From NCBI RefSeq assembly GCF_001591505.1, contig NZ_BCVA01000037.1, forward strand, positions 1 through 59,229: DNA of 59,229 nt, given 5' to 3'. The notes below the pieces were generated by a model, which did no database searches, was not told where the DNA came from, and worked only from the letters and a program-made list of their open reading frames with translations. The translations under genes and the position numbers were made by a program. This document shows positions 1-8,196 of the stretch, in pieces (within the stretch, counting starts at the first letter, position 1; the number at the start of each line of letters is the position of its first letter). The DNA is from Neobacillus niacini NBRC 15566 (GTDB lineage: Bacteria > Bacillota > Bacilli > Bacillales > Cytobacillaceae).

Positions 1-71
1 TGATGACCATATTCCTCAAAAATGGACTAAAGCGGTCACCATCAACAGTTCTTGTAATGAGATTACTACAT

Positions 72-98
72 AAAAGACACCCATTAAAGGGTGCCTTT
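72..98 (-). terminator. Terminator after pncB
   Basis: On the minus strand AAAGGCACCC and GGGTGTCTTTT form a stem around a 6-base loop, followed by T residues. It lies just past the pncB stop codon and is the likely end of the pncA-pncB transcript. Confidence 0.75.
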
Positions 99-106
99 AC
101 ATTTAC

Positions 107-1576
107 CTATTCTGCCTTCATCTCAGCTACTTTTTCTTTTACCTCTTCAATATTTCTCATTTTGTTATCCCAGCATTTTTGGCTAAGATCGACCGGATAT
201 TCCTCAGGGTTCATTGTACGTTTATACTCATCCCAAAGGGCATCCAGGTTTTGCTTTAAATAATCACGTGACTCCTCGAGACATGGCATTTCATAGACAA
301 GCTCACCTTTGGAGAAAATCACTTCATGGAGCTCTTTTGCAGTAAAATTTGTCACGATCTTATTCATATAAGTATGTGTTGGATGGAACATTCTCAGGCG
401 CTTCTCTGGCAATTTTTCATCCTCGAGCGCAATGTAGTCTCCTTCAGCATGGTTATTCTTATTATTGATGATACGGTAAATTTTCTTAATGCCAGGAGTC
501 GTGACTTTTACTGGATTGGAAGAGATCTTAATCGTATCCTCCATTTTGCCGTTATCGTCTTCTATAGAAACAATCTTGTAGACGGCCCCTAGTGCCGCCT
601 GCTCGTAAGCGGTAATAAGCTTAGTTCCAATTCCCCAGCTGTCTATTTTTGCACCCTGTGCTTTCAAGTTAAGAATGGTATACTCGTCGAGATCACTGGA
701 AGCAAAGATTTTTGCGTCCTTAAAGCCTGCCTCATCGAGCAGTTTTCGTGCTTCCTTCGAAAGATAGGCAAGGTCACCGCTGTCTAAACGGATTCCTATG
801 AAATTAATAGAATCGCCCATCTCCCTTGCCACTTTAATTGCATTCGGAACACCCAAACGCAGGGTATCATATGTATCAACCAAAAAGACACAGTCTTTAT
901 GAGATTCAGCATATTTTTTGAATGCGATATATTCGTCCTTGTAGGCTTGGACCATCGAATGGGCATGCGTGCCAGAAACAGGAATTTGAAATAATTTTCC
1001 CGCTCGAACATTACTCGTTCCATCAAAACCCGCTAAGTAAGCCGCTCGCGTCCCCCAAATGGCAGCGTCCATCTCCTGAGCGCGGCGAGTACCAAACTCC
1101 ATTGCAATTTCACTTCCAAGAACCTGTTTAATTCTAGAAGCCTTCGTCGCAATTAATGTTTGATAATTAATGATGTTCAATAGTGCCGTTTCAATCAACT
1201 GAGCTTCACAAAGTGGAGCGTCTACGCTTAAAATCGGCTCATTTCCAAAAACAAGCTCGCCTTCTTTCATACAGCGAATGGTGCCCGTAAAGCGTAAGTC
1301 TTTTAAATAAGCTAAAAAATCATCCTGATAGCCTACTTCATTTTTTAAATACTCCAGATCATCTTCAGAAAAGCGGAAGCCTTGGATAAACTGAATGACC
1401 TTTTCCAAGCCAGCGAATACCGCATATCCATTTCCAAAGGGAAGTTTACGGAAAAACAATTCGAACACTGCTCGTTTATTATATCTGCCGTCTCTCCAAT
1501 AGGTTTCTACCATATTGATCTGGTATAGATCAGTATGTAAAGCTAAGCTATCATCCTGATAAATGTTTTTCATCAT
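107..1576 (-). CDS. pncB: Nicotinate phosphoribosyltransferase
   Basis: This 489-residue protein matches the nicotinate phosphoribosyltransferase family in length and sequence. The enzyme joins nicotinate and phosphoribosyl pyrophosphate to make nicotinate mononucleotide in the Preiss-Handler NAD salvage pathway, in the cytosol. The N-terminal DLYQINM and the central FGTRRAQ, SGTHAHS and IRLDSGDL segments are typical of the family. It starts 55 bases after the stop of the nicotinamidase-like gene on the same strand. The two genes therefore form a natural pair in which nicotinamide is deamidated and the product is used at once. A terminator follows. No truncation or odd residue was seen. Confidence 0.95.
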   Translation of the reverse strand: MMKNIYQDDSLALHTDLYQINMVETYWRDGRYNKRAVFELFFRKLPFGNGYAVFAGLEKVIQFIQGFRFSEDDLEYLKNEVGYQDDFLAYLKDLRFTGTIRCMKEGELVFGNEPILSVDAPLCEAQLIETALLNIINYQTLIATKASRIKQVLGSEIAMEFGTRRAQEMDAAIWGTRAAYLAGFDGTSNVRAGKLFQIPVSGTHAHSMVQAYKDEYIAFKKYAESHKDCVFLVDTYDTLRLGVPNAIKVAREMGDSINFIGIRLDSGDLAYLSKEARKLLDEAGFKDAKIFASSDLDEYTILNLKAQGAKIDSWGIGTKLITAYEQAALGAVYKIVSIEDDNGKMEDTIKISSNPVKVTTPGIKKIYRIINNKNNHAEGDYIALEDEKLPEKRLRMFHPTHTYMNKIVTNFTAKELHEVIFSKGELVYEMPCLEESRDYLKQNLDALWDEYKRTMNPEEYPVDLSQKCWDNKMRNIEEVKEKVAEMKAE

Positions 1577-1631
1577 AACCCTCCGAACAACTACTTTTTC
1601 AACATATTAAATAATTTTACCATTATAAAAA

Positions 1632-2183
1632 CTATTTAACCAGCGCTCCAAGGGATTGTTCAAAGTGCCCTAATGCCCATTCATGTCCTTTTTGATTAAA
1701 TGAAGCAACTGCGTCTTTATAAACAACGATGTTAAACCCCTTATTATAGGCATCTACCGCTGTGTGAAGAACACAAATATCGGTGCAAACCCCAACGAGG
1801 TGCAGCTCCGAAATCCCTCGTTCCCGAAGCTTAATTTCAAGGTCTGTACCAGCAAATGCGGAGTATCGGGTTTTATCCATGAAATGCACATTGTCGCACT
1901 CTTTATTCTCCTCAAAAAGTGCTTGCAGTCTGCCAAACAGATGTCTTCCGGAAGTACCACGAAGATTATGCGGCGGAAATAGTTTTGTCTCTGGATGAAA
2001 AGAGTCCCCATTATCATGAACATCGATAGCAAAAACCACATAGTTGCCATCTTCGATAAACTCTTGCGTTATTTGAACAATTCTCTCTTCAATAAGCTGC
2101 CCCGGCTCCCCGCAGGTTAATGCCCCTGCATCTGCAACAAAGTCGTATGTATAATCAATATTAATGAGTGCCTTTTTTCCCAT
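1632..2183 (-). CDS. pncA: Nicotinamidase-type cysteine hydrolase
   Basis: A 183-residue isochorismatase-fold protein, expected to hydrolyse nicotinamide to nicotinate and ammonia. The catalytic triad of the fold is visible: Asp in INIDYTYDF, Lys in MDKTRYSAF and Cys in GVCTDICVLH. Length is normal for the family. I start it at the ATG at 2183 because AAAGGGGAGG lies about 7 bases upstream. The frame is open to 2264 but that extension lacks a ribosome site and runs into the dagK terminator. It is followed by pncB, which uses the product nicotinate. Other isochorismatase-family amidases are possible, but this neighbour makes nicotinamidase the best call. Confidence 0.88.
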   Translation of the reverse strand: MGKKALINIDYTYDFVADAGALTCGEPGQLIEERIVQITQEFIEDGNYVVFAIDVHDNGDSFHPETKLFPPHNLRGTSGRHLFGRLQALFEENKECDNVHFMDKTRYSAFAGTDLEIKLRERGISELHLVGVCTDICVLHTAVDAYNKGFNIVVYKDAVASFNQKGHEWALGHFEQSLGALVK

Positions 2184-2245
2184 TTCACTGCCTCCCCTTT
2201 CATACTTTATTATTATATTCTGTACCAATATCTTTTTTCCTCTAA

Positions 2246-2277
2246 ATAAAAAAGTTCGCTCCACAGCGGAACGAACC
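2246..2277 (-). terminator. Terminator after dagK
   Basis: GTTCG(TTCCGC) pairs with (GCG)GAAC on the minus strand and is followed by TTTTTTATTT. It lies between dagK and the pncA start, so dagK and pncAB are separate transcripts. Confidence 0.8.
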
Positions 2278-2282
2278 CTTTA

Positions 2283-3224
2283 TCAGCTATATCTCTGCCC
2301 CGGCACCCAATCGGTTGGTTTATCGAGGGGACGGATGTCATCGATTGGTACAAATACTTCTAAATGCCTGTACAAGTTTGCAAATTCAGCGGGCAGCAAT
2401 CCACCGAATTCTCCATCAAGATTCAATTGAACCTTTTCATTAGAATGTACTTTAATTCGGCTCGCTTTCGCATAAATAACATTGGGATCATTCACATGCT
2501 CTCCGCGAATGGCCAGCGTTGCAACTCGAATAAACTCCGCCAAATTAATTTTTTTCAAGATCAATAATGAAAATAACCCATCATTAATCGATGAATCTGG
2601 AGCTATTTTTTCGAAGCCGCCGATTGAATTCGTCAGCCCTACAAGGAACAACATGGCCTCTCCTTCGAAAAGCTTGCCATCATACTCAATACTGATATCT
2701 GACGCCTTGATGGAAGGCAGCATTTCCATACCTTTTAGATAGTAGGCTAACTGGCCAAGCATCGTCTTTAGTTTACTTGGAACTTCGTATGTAAGCTCCG
2801 TGATTCTCCCGCCGCCGGCGATATTAATAAAATAACGGTCATTAATCCGGCCAATATCCACCGGGATTCGATCACCCTTTGTGATAATATCTACCGCTGC
2901 GCCAATATCTCTTGGTATATGCAGCGCTCTCGCAAAATCATTTGTCGTACCTGCTGGAATAATACCTAGTTTTGGCCGGAACTCCTGCTCAGCAAGCCCG
3001 TTAACCACTTCATTAATGGTACCGTCACCTCCAGCAGCTATGACAACATCATATTGCCGTTCAACCGCGATCCGAGCAGCAGCCGTTGCATCACCAGCAC
3101 CTGTGGTTGCATGGCAAGAGGCTTCATACCCGGCAATCTCAAGTTTTTCTAATATTTCTGCTAGATGACGCTTAAGGATTTCCCGCCCTGAAGTAGGATT
3201 ATATATTAATCGTGCTCGTTTCAT
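2283..3224 (-). CDS. dagK: Diacylglycerol kinase, soluble DgkB type
   Basis: This 313-residue soluble lipid kinase belongs to the DAGK catalytic (LCB5/YegS) family. It phosphorylates diacylglycerol released during lipoteichoic acid synthesis, returning it as phosphatidic acid to the phospholipid pool. The nucleotide-binding GGDGTINEV motif is near residue 65 and the N-terminal IYNPTSGRE is typical. PAGTTNDFARAL follows at about residue 95. The gene follows gatCAB at a distance in B. subtilis (yerQ/dgkB, recalled) and holds the same relative place here. The 185-base stretch upstream probably carries its promoter. I saw nothing abnormal. Confidence 0.93.
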   Translation of the reverse strand: MKRARLIYNPTSGREILKRHLAEILEKLEIAGYEASCHATTGAGDATAAARIAVERQYDVVIAAGGDGTINEVVNGLAEQEFRPKLGIIPAGTTNDFARALHIPRDIGAAVDIITKGDRIPVDIGRINDRYFINIAGGGRITELTYEVPSKLKTMLGQLAYYLKGMEMLPSIKASDISIEYDGKLFEGEAMLFLVGLTNSIGGFEKIAPDSSINDGLFSLLILKKINLAEFIRVATLAIRGEHVNDPNVIYAKASRIKVHSNEKVQLNLDGEFGGLLPAEFANLYRHLEVFVPIDDIRPLDKPTDWVPGQRYS

Positions 3225-3409
3225 TATTCATCATCCTATTTTTATGAAATCAAATAAATAAATGGTATCTGATGGATATGTTCAATATTCTACCAATTAA
3301 CTCCTAGGCTTACAATTATTAACCCTAGACACAAATATTATTATGTCCATATCACTGCCGTCTTCTATCATACCTTTTTTTTATTTTTTTGCAAAAAATT
3401 AGATGTGAA

Positions 3410-4312
3410 TTAATTAGTTGTTAAATTAACATAATGGGTATTCGAAATTGTAATATTATACTTACCCTCACCAGACTGGTGAACAGCGTCAACACTATCC
3501 CCTGTATTTGGATCACCTTCTTCTGTTACATTCCATGCACCATTAATGGAGTCTACACCAACAGCTTCAATTTTCAAATTGCTGCTTTGATCAACTTTTA
3601 CATCCAGTGACGATGCACCTTTAATACTCCAATTATTCTCGAGTGCCCTCGGATTTAACGTAAGATCTGCTCCGGTACTAATTACCTCAAGTTCAACACC
3701 CTTTGGAATGAGAATGGTAGAAGCAACTTCCTGATGACTATAAAAAGGACCTAATTCGTTCGGAAGTGTCTTCACATTTACATAAAGAGTATCTCCCTTT
3801 TTATTTGCATACACATAATCATCTGCACTCGCTAAGAGCTTCTCCTTTTTCGCGGTCTGGGTACGGTACGTCCCAAACATGGATACCTCTTTTTCATCGG
3901 TTGCTTCAATTGTCGTTTGATAGGCTGTCGTTTTTAAGACCACTCGTTTAATCGTATCGTCTATTTGATAGGAGAAGTCCGGCAGCTCAAACGATCGTTC
4001 TTCCCTAGCTACCACTTCCTCCACTTTTCCCATAATACCGGTTGCACTTAGTGTAGCAAACAATATTCCAACCATTCCGAGCAAACCAACAAAGAGGATA
4101 CTGACAAAATCATATTTCAATATTGGCTTCTCCTGTCTTGAGAAGAATAGGTAAAGTAGAATTTCAATCCCTAAAACAATCAATAGAACCGGCCACCATG
4201 CCGACATCACATGGACAAGATCCAGCCCCATGAACCTTAAGAGAAAGAGGAAGAGACCTAGGAAAAGAAGTGAGGCCCCCATTGAAAACGTACCAACACG
4301 CCATGTTCTCAT
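3410..4312 (-). CDS. LiaF-like membrane protein with toast-rack-type C-terminal domain
   Basis: A 300-residue protein, last gene of the ECF sigma operon. About three membrane segments occupy residues 5-90. The second follows the pattern WWPVLLIVLGIEILL, which is seen in LiaF/DUF5668 membrane modules. From about residue 95 it is hydrophilic and beta-rich, ending in an Asn/Thr-rich tail, as in the YvlB/LiaF adhesin-like beta-solenoid (DUF4097-like) domains. The start codon overlaps the stop of the 30-residue upstream gene as ATGA. By analogy with LiaF and PspC-like proteins it may sense or buffer envelope stress. That role is inference, and the substrate or ligand is unknown. Confidence 0.6.
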   Translation of the reverse strand: MRTWRVGTFSMGASLLFLGLFLFLLRFMGLDLVHVMSAWWPVLLIVLGIEILLYLFFSRQEKPILKYDFVSILFVGLLGMVGILFATLSATGIMGKVEEVVAREERSFELPDFSYQIDDTIKRVVLKTTAYQTTIEATDEKEVSMFGTYRTQTAKKEKLLASADDYVYANKKGDTLYVNVKTLPNELGPFYSHQEVASTILIPKGVELEVISTGADLTLNPRALENNWSIKGASSLDVKVDQSSNLKIEAVGVDSINGAWNVTEEGDPNTGDSVDAVHQSGEGKYNITISNTHYVNLTTN

Positions 4313-4401
4313 GCCTGTTCCTCCTTTCTTTTTCTAAAAAGAAAACCTATTCCAGCCCCAATTAAGAGCACCCCTGTCAGTGCGTTTTGCCACCTTTTCA
4401 T
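4309..4401 (-). CDS. 30-residue single-span membrane protein in the ECF operon
   Basis: A small gene of 30 codons plus stop. The protein begins MKRWQNALTGVLLIGAG, has one hydrophobic stretch at about residues 8-22 and ends in the basic cluster RKRKEE. Its ATG overlaps the TGA of the preceding membrane gene (ATGA at 4398-4401), and its own TGA overlaps the ATG of the next gene (ATGA at 4309-4312). AAGAGGGAGGAG lies upstream of the start. The coupling on both sides and the clean membrane-anchor design argue that it is translated. It could be a short regulatory subunit of the neighbouring membrane proteins. I know no named family for it. Confidence 0.7.
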   Translation of the reverse strand: MKRWQNALTGVLLIGAGIGFLFRKRKEEQA

Positions 4402-5474
4402 GATTTTTTCTCCTCCCTCTTATGCTTGCTGCCTGCTAAAAGCTTAATACCGCCGCCAATTAACAGCACACAAACAATACCCGTTTGAAAATAGCTTTGT
4501 ACCCAATACATTAAATCGATTTGGATTAAATTTGATAGCATTGGAGCAAAGACAGGAATGATTACATTCATTAATAGGTAATAGAGCCCCATCACCACTA
4601 GACCAATTCCAACCCACTTTTGATGATTAATGAGGTAAGAAATAATCGGAACATCCTCCATTTCTTCCTCCCCATACTTAGAAACCTTTTGCATAGCATC
4701 AAAGAAGCTGTAAAACCAGATAATCGGGATTAGGAACAAGAAGATTCCAAGGCGTAAGATATCTAAAATATAGATGGAAAACAGGAAAGCTGCCATTAAC
4801 TGAATCCCACGTTTTTGTAAACCTAGATAAAGGTGTCCTGCACCAGGAAAAATCGCAAGGAATGTGGCAATGGATTTGCTCTTCTTCCCATCCTCTCTTC
4901 GTGTTTCAAAGTCTTCAAAAATAGTGCGGTCAACAAGTTCCTCGCCACGCTGTTTCTTGTTTAATTGCTGGACAGAATCAAAAAAACCATACACCCAGAT
5001 AATTGGCAAGCCTGCTAAGAAAACGAGAAACTCCGAACGACTGCTAAGAGCCGTTATGAAAATTACCATAACACCAAGGCCTAAAAAAGCTGCCAACAAG
5101 GTGAGTCCTCGGTTCATCAGTCCAAGCTGAAAATGGCCTAAACCCGGGACAAATGATAGGACAATCGTATAAAACCGCTCTGATTCCTGTGTAGCCTGTG
5201 CAGGTGGTACATCAGGATTTGCTGCTGTCAATGCCCTCTTTTGTTTTGAGATTTTTAACCCCAAATCGATAAAACTAACTAAATAGATAAAGATTCCTAC
5301 CATAAAGCATAGTACAGCCACTTCACCACTGTTGGAAAAAACCGCTATGACCGTAATGAATGCTAAACCCACCACAGACATTAAATACAGTACACCACGA
5401 ATCATGTTACCAAAATAAATATGACCGAGGCCTGGAAAGAGTGATAGTGTTAACGCCTTCGTTGAACTTTTCAT
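4398..5474 (-). CDS. Polytopic membrane protein with three PGxGH-RG (TM2-like) repeats
   Basis: A 358-residue membrane protein built from three related blocks of roughly 95-100 residues. Each opens with a FPG(L/A)GH...G...RG signature (PGLGH at 14-18, PGLGH at 110-114, PGAGH at 210-214) followed by two hydrophobic spans. Blocks two and three close with PIIWxYxFFDxxQ at about 157-169 and 250-262, and block one with the weaker IYLVSFIDLG. A fourth, unrelated hydrophobic region at 285-345 ends in a basic tail. The single block resembles small TM2-type membrane domains. It sits between the anti-sigma factor and the 30-residue protein with ATGA overlaps on both sides. Function unknown; a role in envelope sensing is inferred from context. 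Confidence 0.65.
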   Translation of the reverse strand: MKSSTKALTLSLFPGLGHIYFGNMIRGVLYLMSVVGLAFITVIAVFSNSGEVAVLCFMVGIFIYLVSFIDLGLKISKQKRALTAANPDVPPAQATQESERFYTIVLSFVPGLGHFQLGLMNRGLTLLAAFLGLGVMVIFITALSSRSEFLVFLAGLPIIWVYGFFDSVQQLNKKQRGEELVDRTIFEDFETRREDGKKSKSIATFLAIFPGAGHLYLGLQKRGIQLMAAFLFSIYILDILRLGIFLFLIPIIWFYSFFDAMQKVSKYGEEEMEDVPIISYLINHQKWVGIGLVVMGLYYLLMNVIIPVFAPMLSNLIQIDLMYWVQSYFQTGIVCVLLIGGGIKLLAGSKHKREEKKS

Positions 5475-5953
5475 TTTTTATTTGCCTCCTTTTTCTCCAA
5501 AGAATCCATCCATGCAAATGTTTTATCAATAACGCCCTCAGTGACTGTTGGCTTTTTTTCCTTGATATGCTGTGGTGCCTCTATAGCACTTGCATACGTG
5601 GCAAGTGATTGAAACACTCCTGAAAAAGTAAGTAATAGTGTTGCAGCAGCTGCGATTAAATAGTGGAAAGCCGACTGTTGATAGAATGGCTTTTTCTTTT
5701 TTACAGGTTGTTTCAATACTGCCGGTTTTTCTCTGAACTCTTTTTGTTTAGAGACTTCCGCCATTACCAAGTCTGTAAAGCTGATCTCATTTGAAAGAAC
5801 TGGAAGTGATGATTCATGTTCTGAGACAGCTAATAAATAATTCTCTAGACATTGGTCGCAAGTATACAAATGACTTTCAAGTTCCTCTCGATTCCGGTCG
5901 TTTACTTCGTCTTTAACATAACTCAACCACTCATCATAACTGAAATGCTTCAT
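5471..5953 (-). CDS. Zinc-type anti-sigma factor (ZAS family)
   Basis: A 160-residue single-pass protein. The N-terminal cytosolic part holds the ZAS zinc signature H28-x3-C32-x2-C35 (SHLYTCDQC). A basic linker (VKKKK) precedes one membrane span at about 95-116, and the remaining 45 residues lie outside. This is the standard design of membrane anti-sigma factors that hold an ECF sigma factor until a signal arrives. The start at 5953 follows GGAAGGAGG, and its ATG overlaps the sigma gene stop (ATGA). A longer in-frame start at 5989 is unlikely. The stop overlaps the next ATG in the same way. The partner is almost certainly the adjacent sigma factor. Confidence 0.85.
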   Translation of the reverse strand: MKHFSYDEWLSYVKDEVNDRNREELESHLYTCDQCLENYLLAVSEHESSLPVLSNEISFTDLVMAEVSKQKEFREKPAVLKQPVKKKKPFYQQSAFHYLIAAAATLLLTFSGVFQSLATYASAIEAPQHIKEKKPTVTEGVIDKTFAWMDSLEKKEANKK

Positions 5954-6495
5954 GAAAAATCGTCCTCCTTCCAATTCTTTTTCATCCAAACACGTGCCCG
6001 ATAAAGCTTTGTTTCAATTGTTTTCACCTGTACATTTTGTTCTTCAGCCATCTGCTGATAGCTTTTTTCCGCTATATAGAAACCATAAATGACATCCCGA
6101 TAATTCTCAGGAAGCTGATCCAGTCTCTTTCTTACCAGCCTTCGTCTTTCACTGACGATTAGTTCTTTTTCCACGCCATCCTTTGGAGTGCCAAGCGTCT
6201 CCTGCTCCAAAGCCTCCATCACTTCTTCTTTTCTTCGTGCTTGCTTTCTCTTTATATCAATTGCATGATTAACAGCGATCCTGGTCATCCACGTCTTAAA
6301 GCCTTGATTTTCATATTGGGAGAGAGAGGAATATATTTTCATAAATACTTCCTGAGCAGCGTCCTCTGCTTCCTTTTGATCACGAAGAACAGCAAAGACG
6401 GTCCGGAACACATCATTACGGTACTTCTCAACCAAAAGGCGAAAGGCATGGTCACTGCCATCGATCACTTTTTGTATTAAAGCTGAATCACTAAT
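5950..6495 (-). CDS. ECF-type RNA polymerase sigma factor, probable ATT start
   Basis: Sigma-70 region 2 (FRTVFAVLRDQKEAEDAAQEVFMKIY) and region 4 (LPENYRDVIYGFYIAEKSYQQMAEE) are clear, with no region 3, so it is an extracytoplasmic-function sigma factor. The first conventional start in frame is GTG at 6468, but it has no ribosome site and would cut into region 2. The reading frame continues upstream as SDSALIQK, typical of ECF N-termini. A strong AAAGGGGGAG ends 6 bases before an in-frame ATT at 6495-6493. No ATG, GTG or TTG exists between there and the upstream stop at 6525-6523. I therefore propose an ATT start and 181 residues. A CGTC motif at 6537-6534 with TGTAGG 18 bases upstream is only a weak autopromoter candidate. 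Confidence 0.85.
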   Translation of the reverse strand: MSDSALIQKVIDGSDHAFRLLVEKYRNDVFRTVFAVLRDQKEAEDAAQEVFMKIYSSLSQYENQGFKTWMTRIAVNHAIDIKRKQARRKEEVMEALEQETLGTPKDGVEKELIVSERRRLVRKRLDQLPENYRDVIYGFYIAEKSYQQMAEEQNVQVKTIETKLYRARVWMKKNWKEDDFS

Positions 6496-6662
6496 CGCAC
6501 TCTCCCCCTTTCTCTCTGACCTTCACCTTAATAGACGATATACAATCTTGAAACCCCTACACTATTTTAAAAAATATTTTTGATTCCATTTAAAATAGTA
6601 GCATAAAAGAGTCTTGTCATGGATTTATGTGCTGATGATAGAATACGTGTCAAAATCATGGA

Positions 6663-7128
6663 TTGAGGACAAATCCTTATGACGACTGCTGCGTTTTGTC
6701 CTTAAGACCCTCCATTAAGGACAAATCCTTCTGGTGGCTCCTGCGTTTTGTCCTCAAGACCATCGATTGAGGACAAATCCCTCTGACGACTGCATGCGCT
6801 TTGTCCTCAAGACCCGCCATTGAGGACATATCCTTCTGGTGGCTCCTGCGTTTTGTCCCCAAGACCCTCCATTGAGGACAAATCCTTTGACCACTGCATG
6901 CGTTTTGTCCTCAAGACCATCGATTGAGGACAAATCCCTCTGACGACTGCATGTGCTTTGTCCTCAAGACCCTCCATTGAGGACAAATCCTTTGACCACT
7001 GCATGGGTTTTGTCCCCAAGACCATCGATTGAGGACAAATCCCTCTGACGACTGCATGCACTTTATCCTCAAGACCCTCCATTGAGGACAAATCCTTTGG
7101 CCACTGCATGCGTTTTGTCCCCAAGACC
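6663..7128. repeat. Nine-unit 52-bp tandem hairpin array
   Basis: Nine units begin with TTGAGGAC (or TTAAGGAC) at 6663, 6715, 6767, 6820, 6872, 6924, 6977, 7029 and 7082, a spacing of 52 or 53 bases. In each unit TTGAGGACAAA is mirrored about 20 bases later by TTTGTCCTCAA, so every unit is a 44-base hairpin with an 8- to 9-base linker (GACCCTCCA or GACCATCGA). Units alternate between two loop types from unit 5 on, which points to amplification of a 105-base dimer. The array fills the space between the methyltransferase terminator and the ECF operon. Minus-strand open frames across it are by-products of the period. The rest of 6496-7265 holds nothing else I can name. Confidence 0.95.
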
Positions 7129-7265
7129 CCTACTTAAGACTATTCTTCCTGCCGTATTCAAACTAGCCTAAGAAAACGAACGCAACTGATCCAATTAGCT
7201 GCTATTTTAAAATTCTTAAAATAAACTGAGTTTAGTTCAAGAGAACAAACACTACGAAAACCACA

Positions 7266-7295
7266 TAAAAAAACGTACGGAAGAACCGCACGTCT
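7266..7295 (-). terminator. Terminator after the methyltransferase gene
   Basis: On the minus strand ACGTGCGG and CCGTACGT pair around TTCTT and are followed by seven T residues. It lies just past the methyltransferase stop. Confidence 0.85.
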
Positions 7296-7304
7296 TAAGG
7301 ATAA

Positions 7305-8087
7305 CTATTCTTGAAGCCTTAATATACAAACATTACATTCGTGTGGAATGACAAACGCTTCATGGCCAGATAAGGATTCGGTTAAAGCATTCAGCGCCTC
7401 ATTCCTAACATCTATTTCTAACCCTGCTAACCATGAGATGGATTCCACTCTTTCTATCCATGCCTCTTTTGTAAAGGACACATTATAGTTAAGTTTATAA
7501 AAATCTCTTAACGCGAATCCATTGGTTTGCCATTCATCAAACCACTCTACCGGAAAGCCGTTGATCCTCTGACTCGAATTGGCCTTTGTTCCTGCTGGCT
7601 TAAGACCTCCACTAATGTACCTTGATAGAACTTCAAACGTCTTTTCAATCACTGAGGATCCCGCAAGAAAACCAGAATCTATGACAATTAGTGTCCCTTT
7701 TTCTTTTAAGATTCGCTTCATTTCAGCGATTGCCAGTTCACGGTCAAACCAGTGCCAGGCGCGCATAACCGTTACGATATCAAACTTGGAATCATCTAAA
7801 CCTGTATTCTCCGAAGTACCTTGCAGATACGGAATCGTATAATTTTTCGTCCTATTTAACGCAACTGCATGATGAAGTAATTCTTTTGATGGATCTACTC
7901 CAGTGACTTCTGCCTTCCTCATAGCGATTTTCCTTGTTAATGCTCCTGTTCCACAGCCAATATCCGCGACTTTTCTCCCATCGAAAAAAATCCCTCGGAC
8001 ATAAAGGCTATCCATTAAACTTACAGGAATATCTTCTCTTGCTTTCGCATAACTTGTAGCAACTTGACCAAAATCGATCTGTTTCAT
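7305..8087 (-). CDS. Class I SAM-dependent methyltransferase
   Basis: This 260-residue cytosolic protein carries the SAM-binding motif VADIGCGTGALT near residue 40, followed by VTGVDPS and the post-motif TVMRAWHWFD near residue 107. This pattern is common in Methyltransf_11 enzymes acting on small molecules. The substrate cannot be told from sequence. It is monocistronic: a terminator follows and the divergent plsY gene lies 109 bases upstream. I see no frame problem. Confidence 0.85.
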   Translation of the reverse strand: MKQIDFGQVATSYAKAREDIPVSLMDSLYVRGIFFDGRKVADIGCGTGALTRKIAMRKAEVTGVDPSKELLHHAVALNRTKNYTIPYLQGTSENTGLDDSKFDIVTVMRAWHWFDRELAIAEMKRILKEKGTLIVIDSGFLAGSSVIEKTFEVLSRYISGGLKPAGTKANSSQRINGFPVEWFDEWQTNGFALRDFYKLNYNVSFTKEAWIERVESISWLAGLEIDVRNEALNALTESLSGHEAFVIPHECNVCILRLQE

Positions 8088-8196
8088 GCTGGTCGCCCCT
8101 TTAATATTTCCTATTTTAGGAATTATAAAAATGATACCATTTAAGTATAGTAAAATGCTATTGTTATAGAAGAGAATCTGACAAAGGAATGATGAT

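Noticed and set aside
5950..6468. Sigma factor starting at the GTG at 6468
   Set aside because: No ribosome site precedes it, and conserved N-terminal residues continue upstream to an ATT with an excellent site.
6677..7124. Minus-strand open frames over the 6.7-7.1 kb array, with a 35-residue repeated sequence
   Set aside because: The frame stays open only because the dimer period is 105 bases, a multiple of three. No ribosome site or start context fits, and the repeat is explained by the hairpin DNA.
6663..7128. CRISPR array
   Set aside because: The units are near-identical throughout, including the loops, with no unique spacers and no cas genes nearby.
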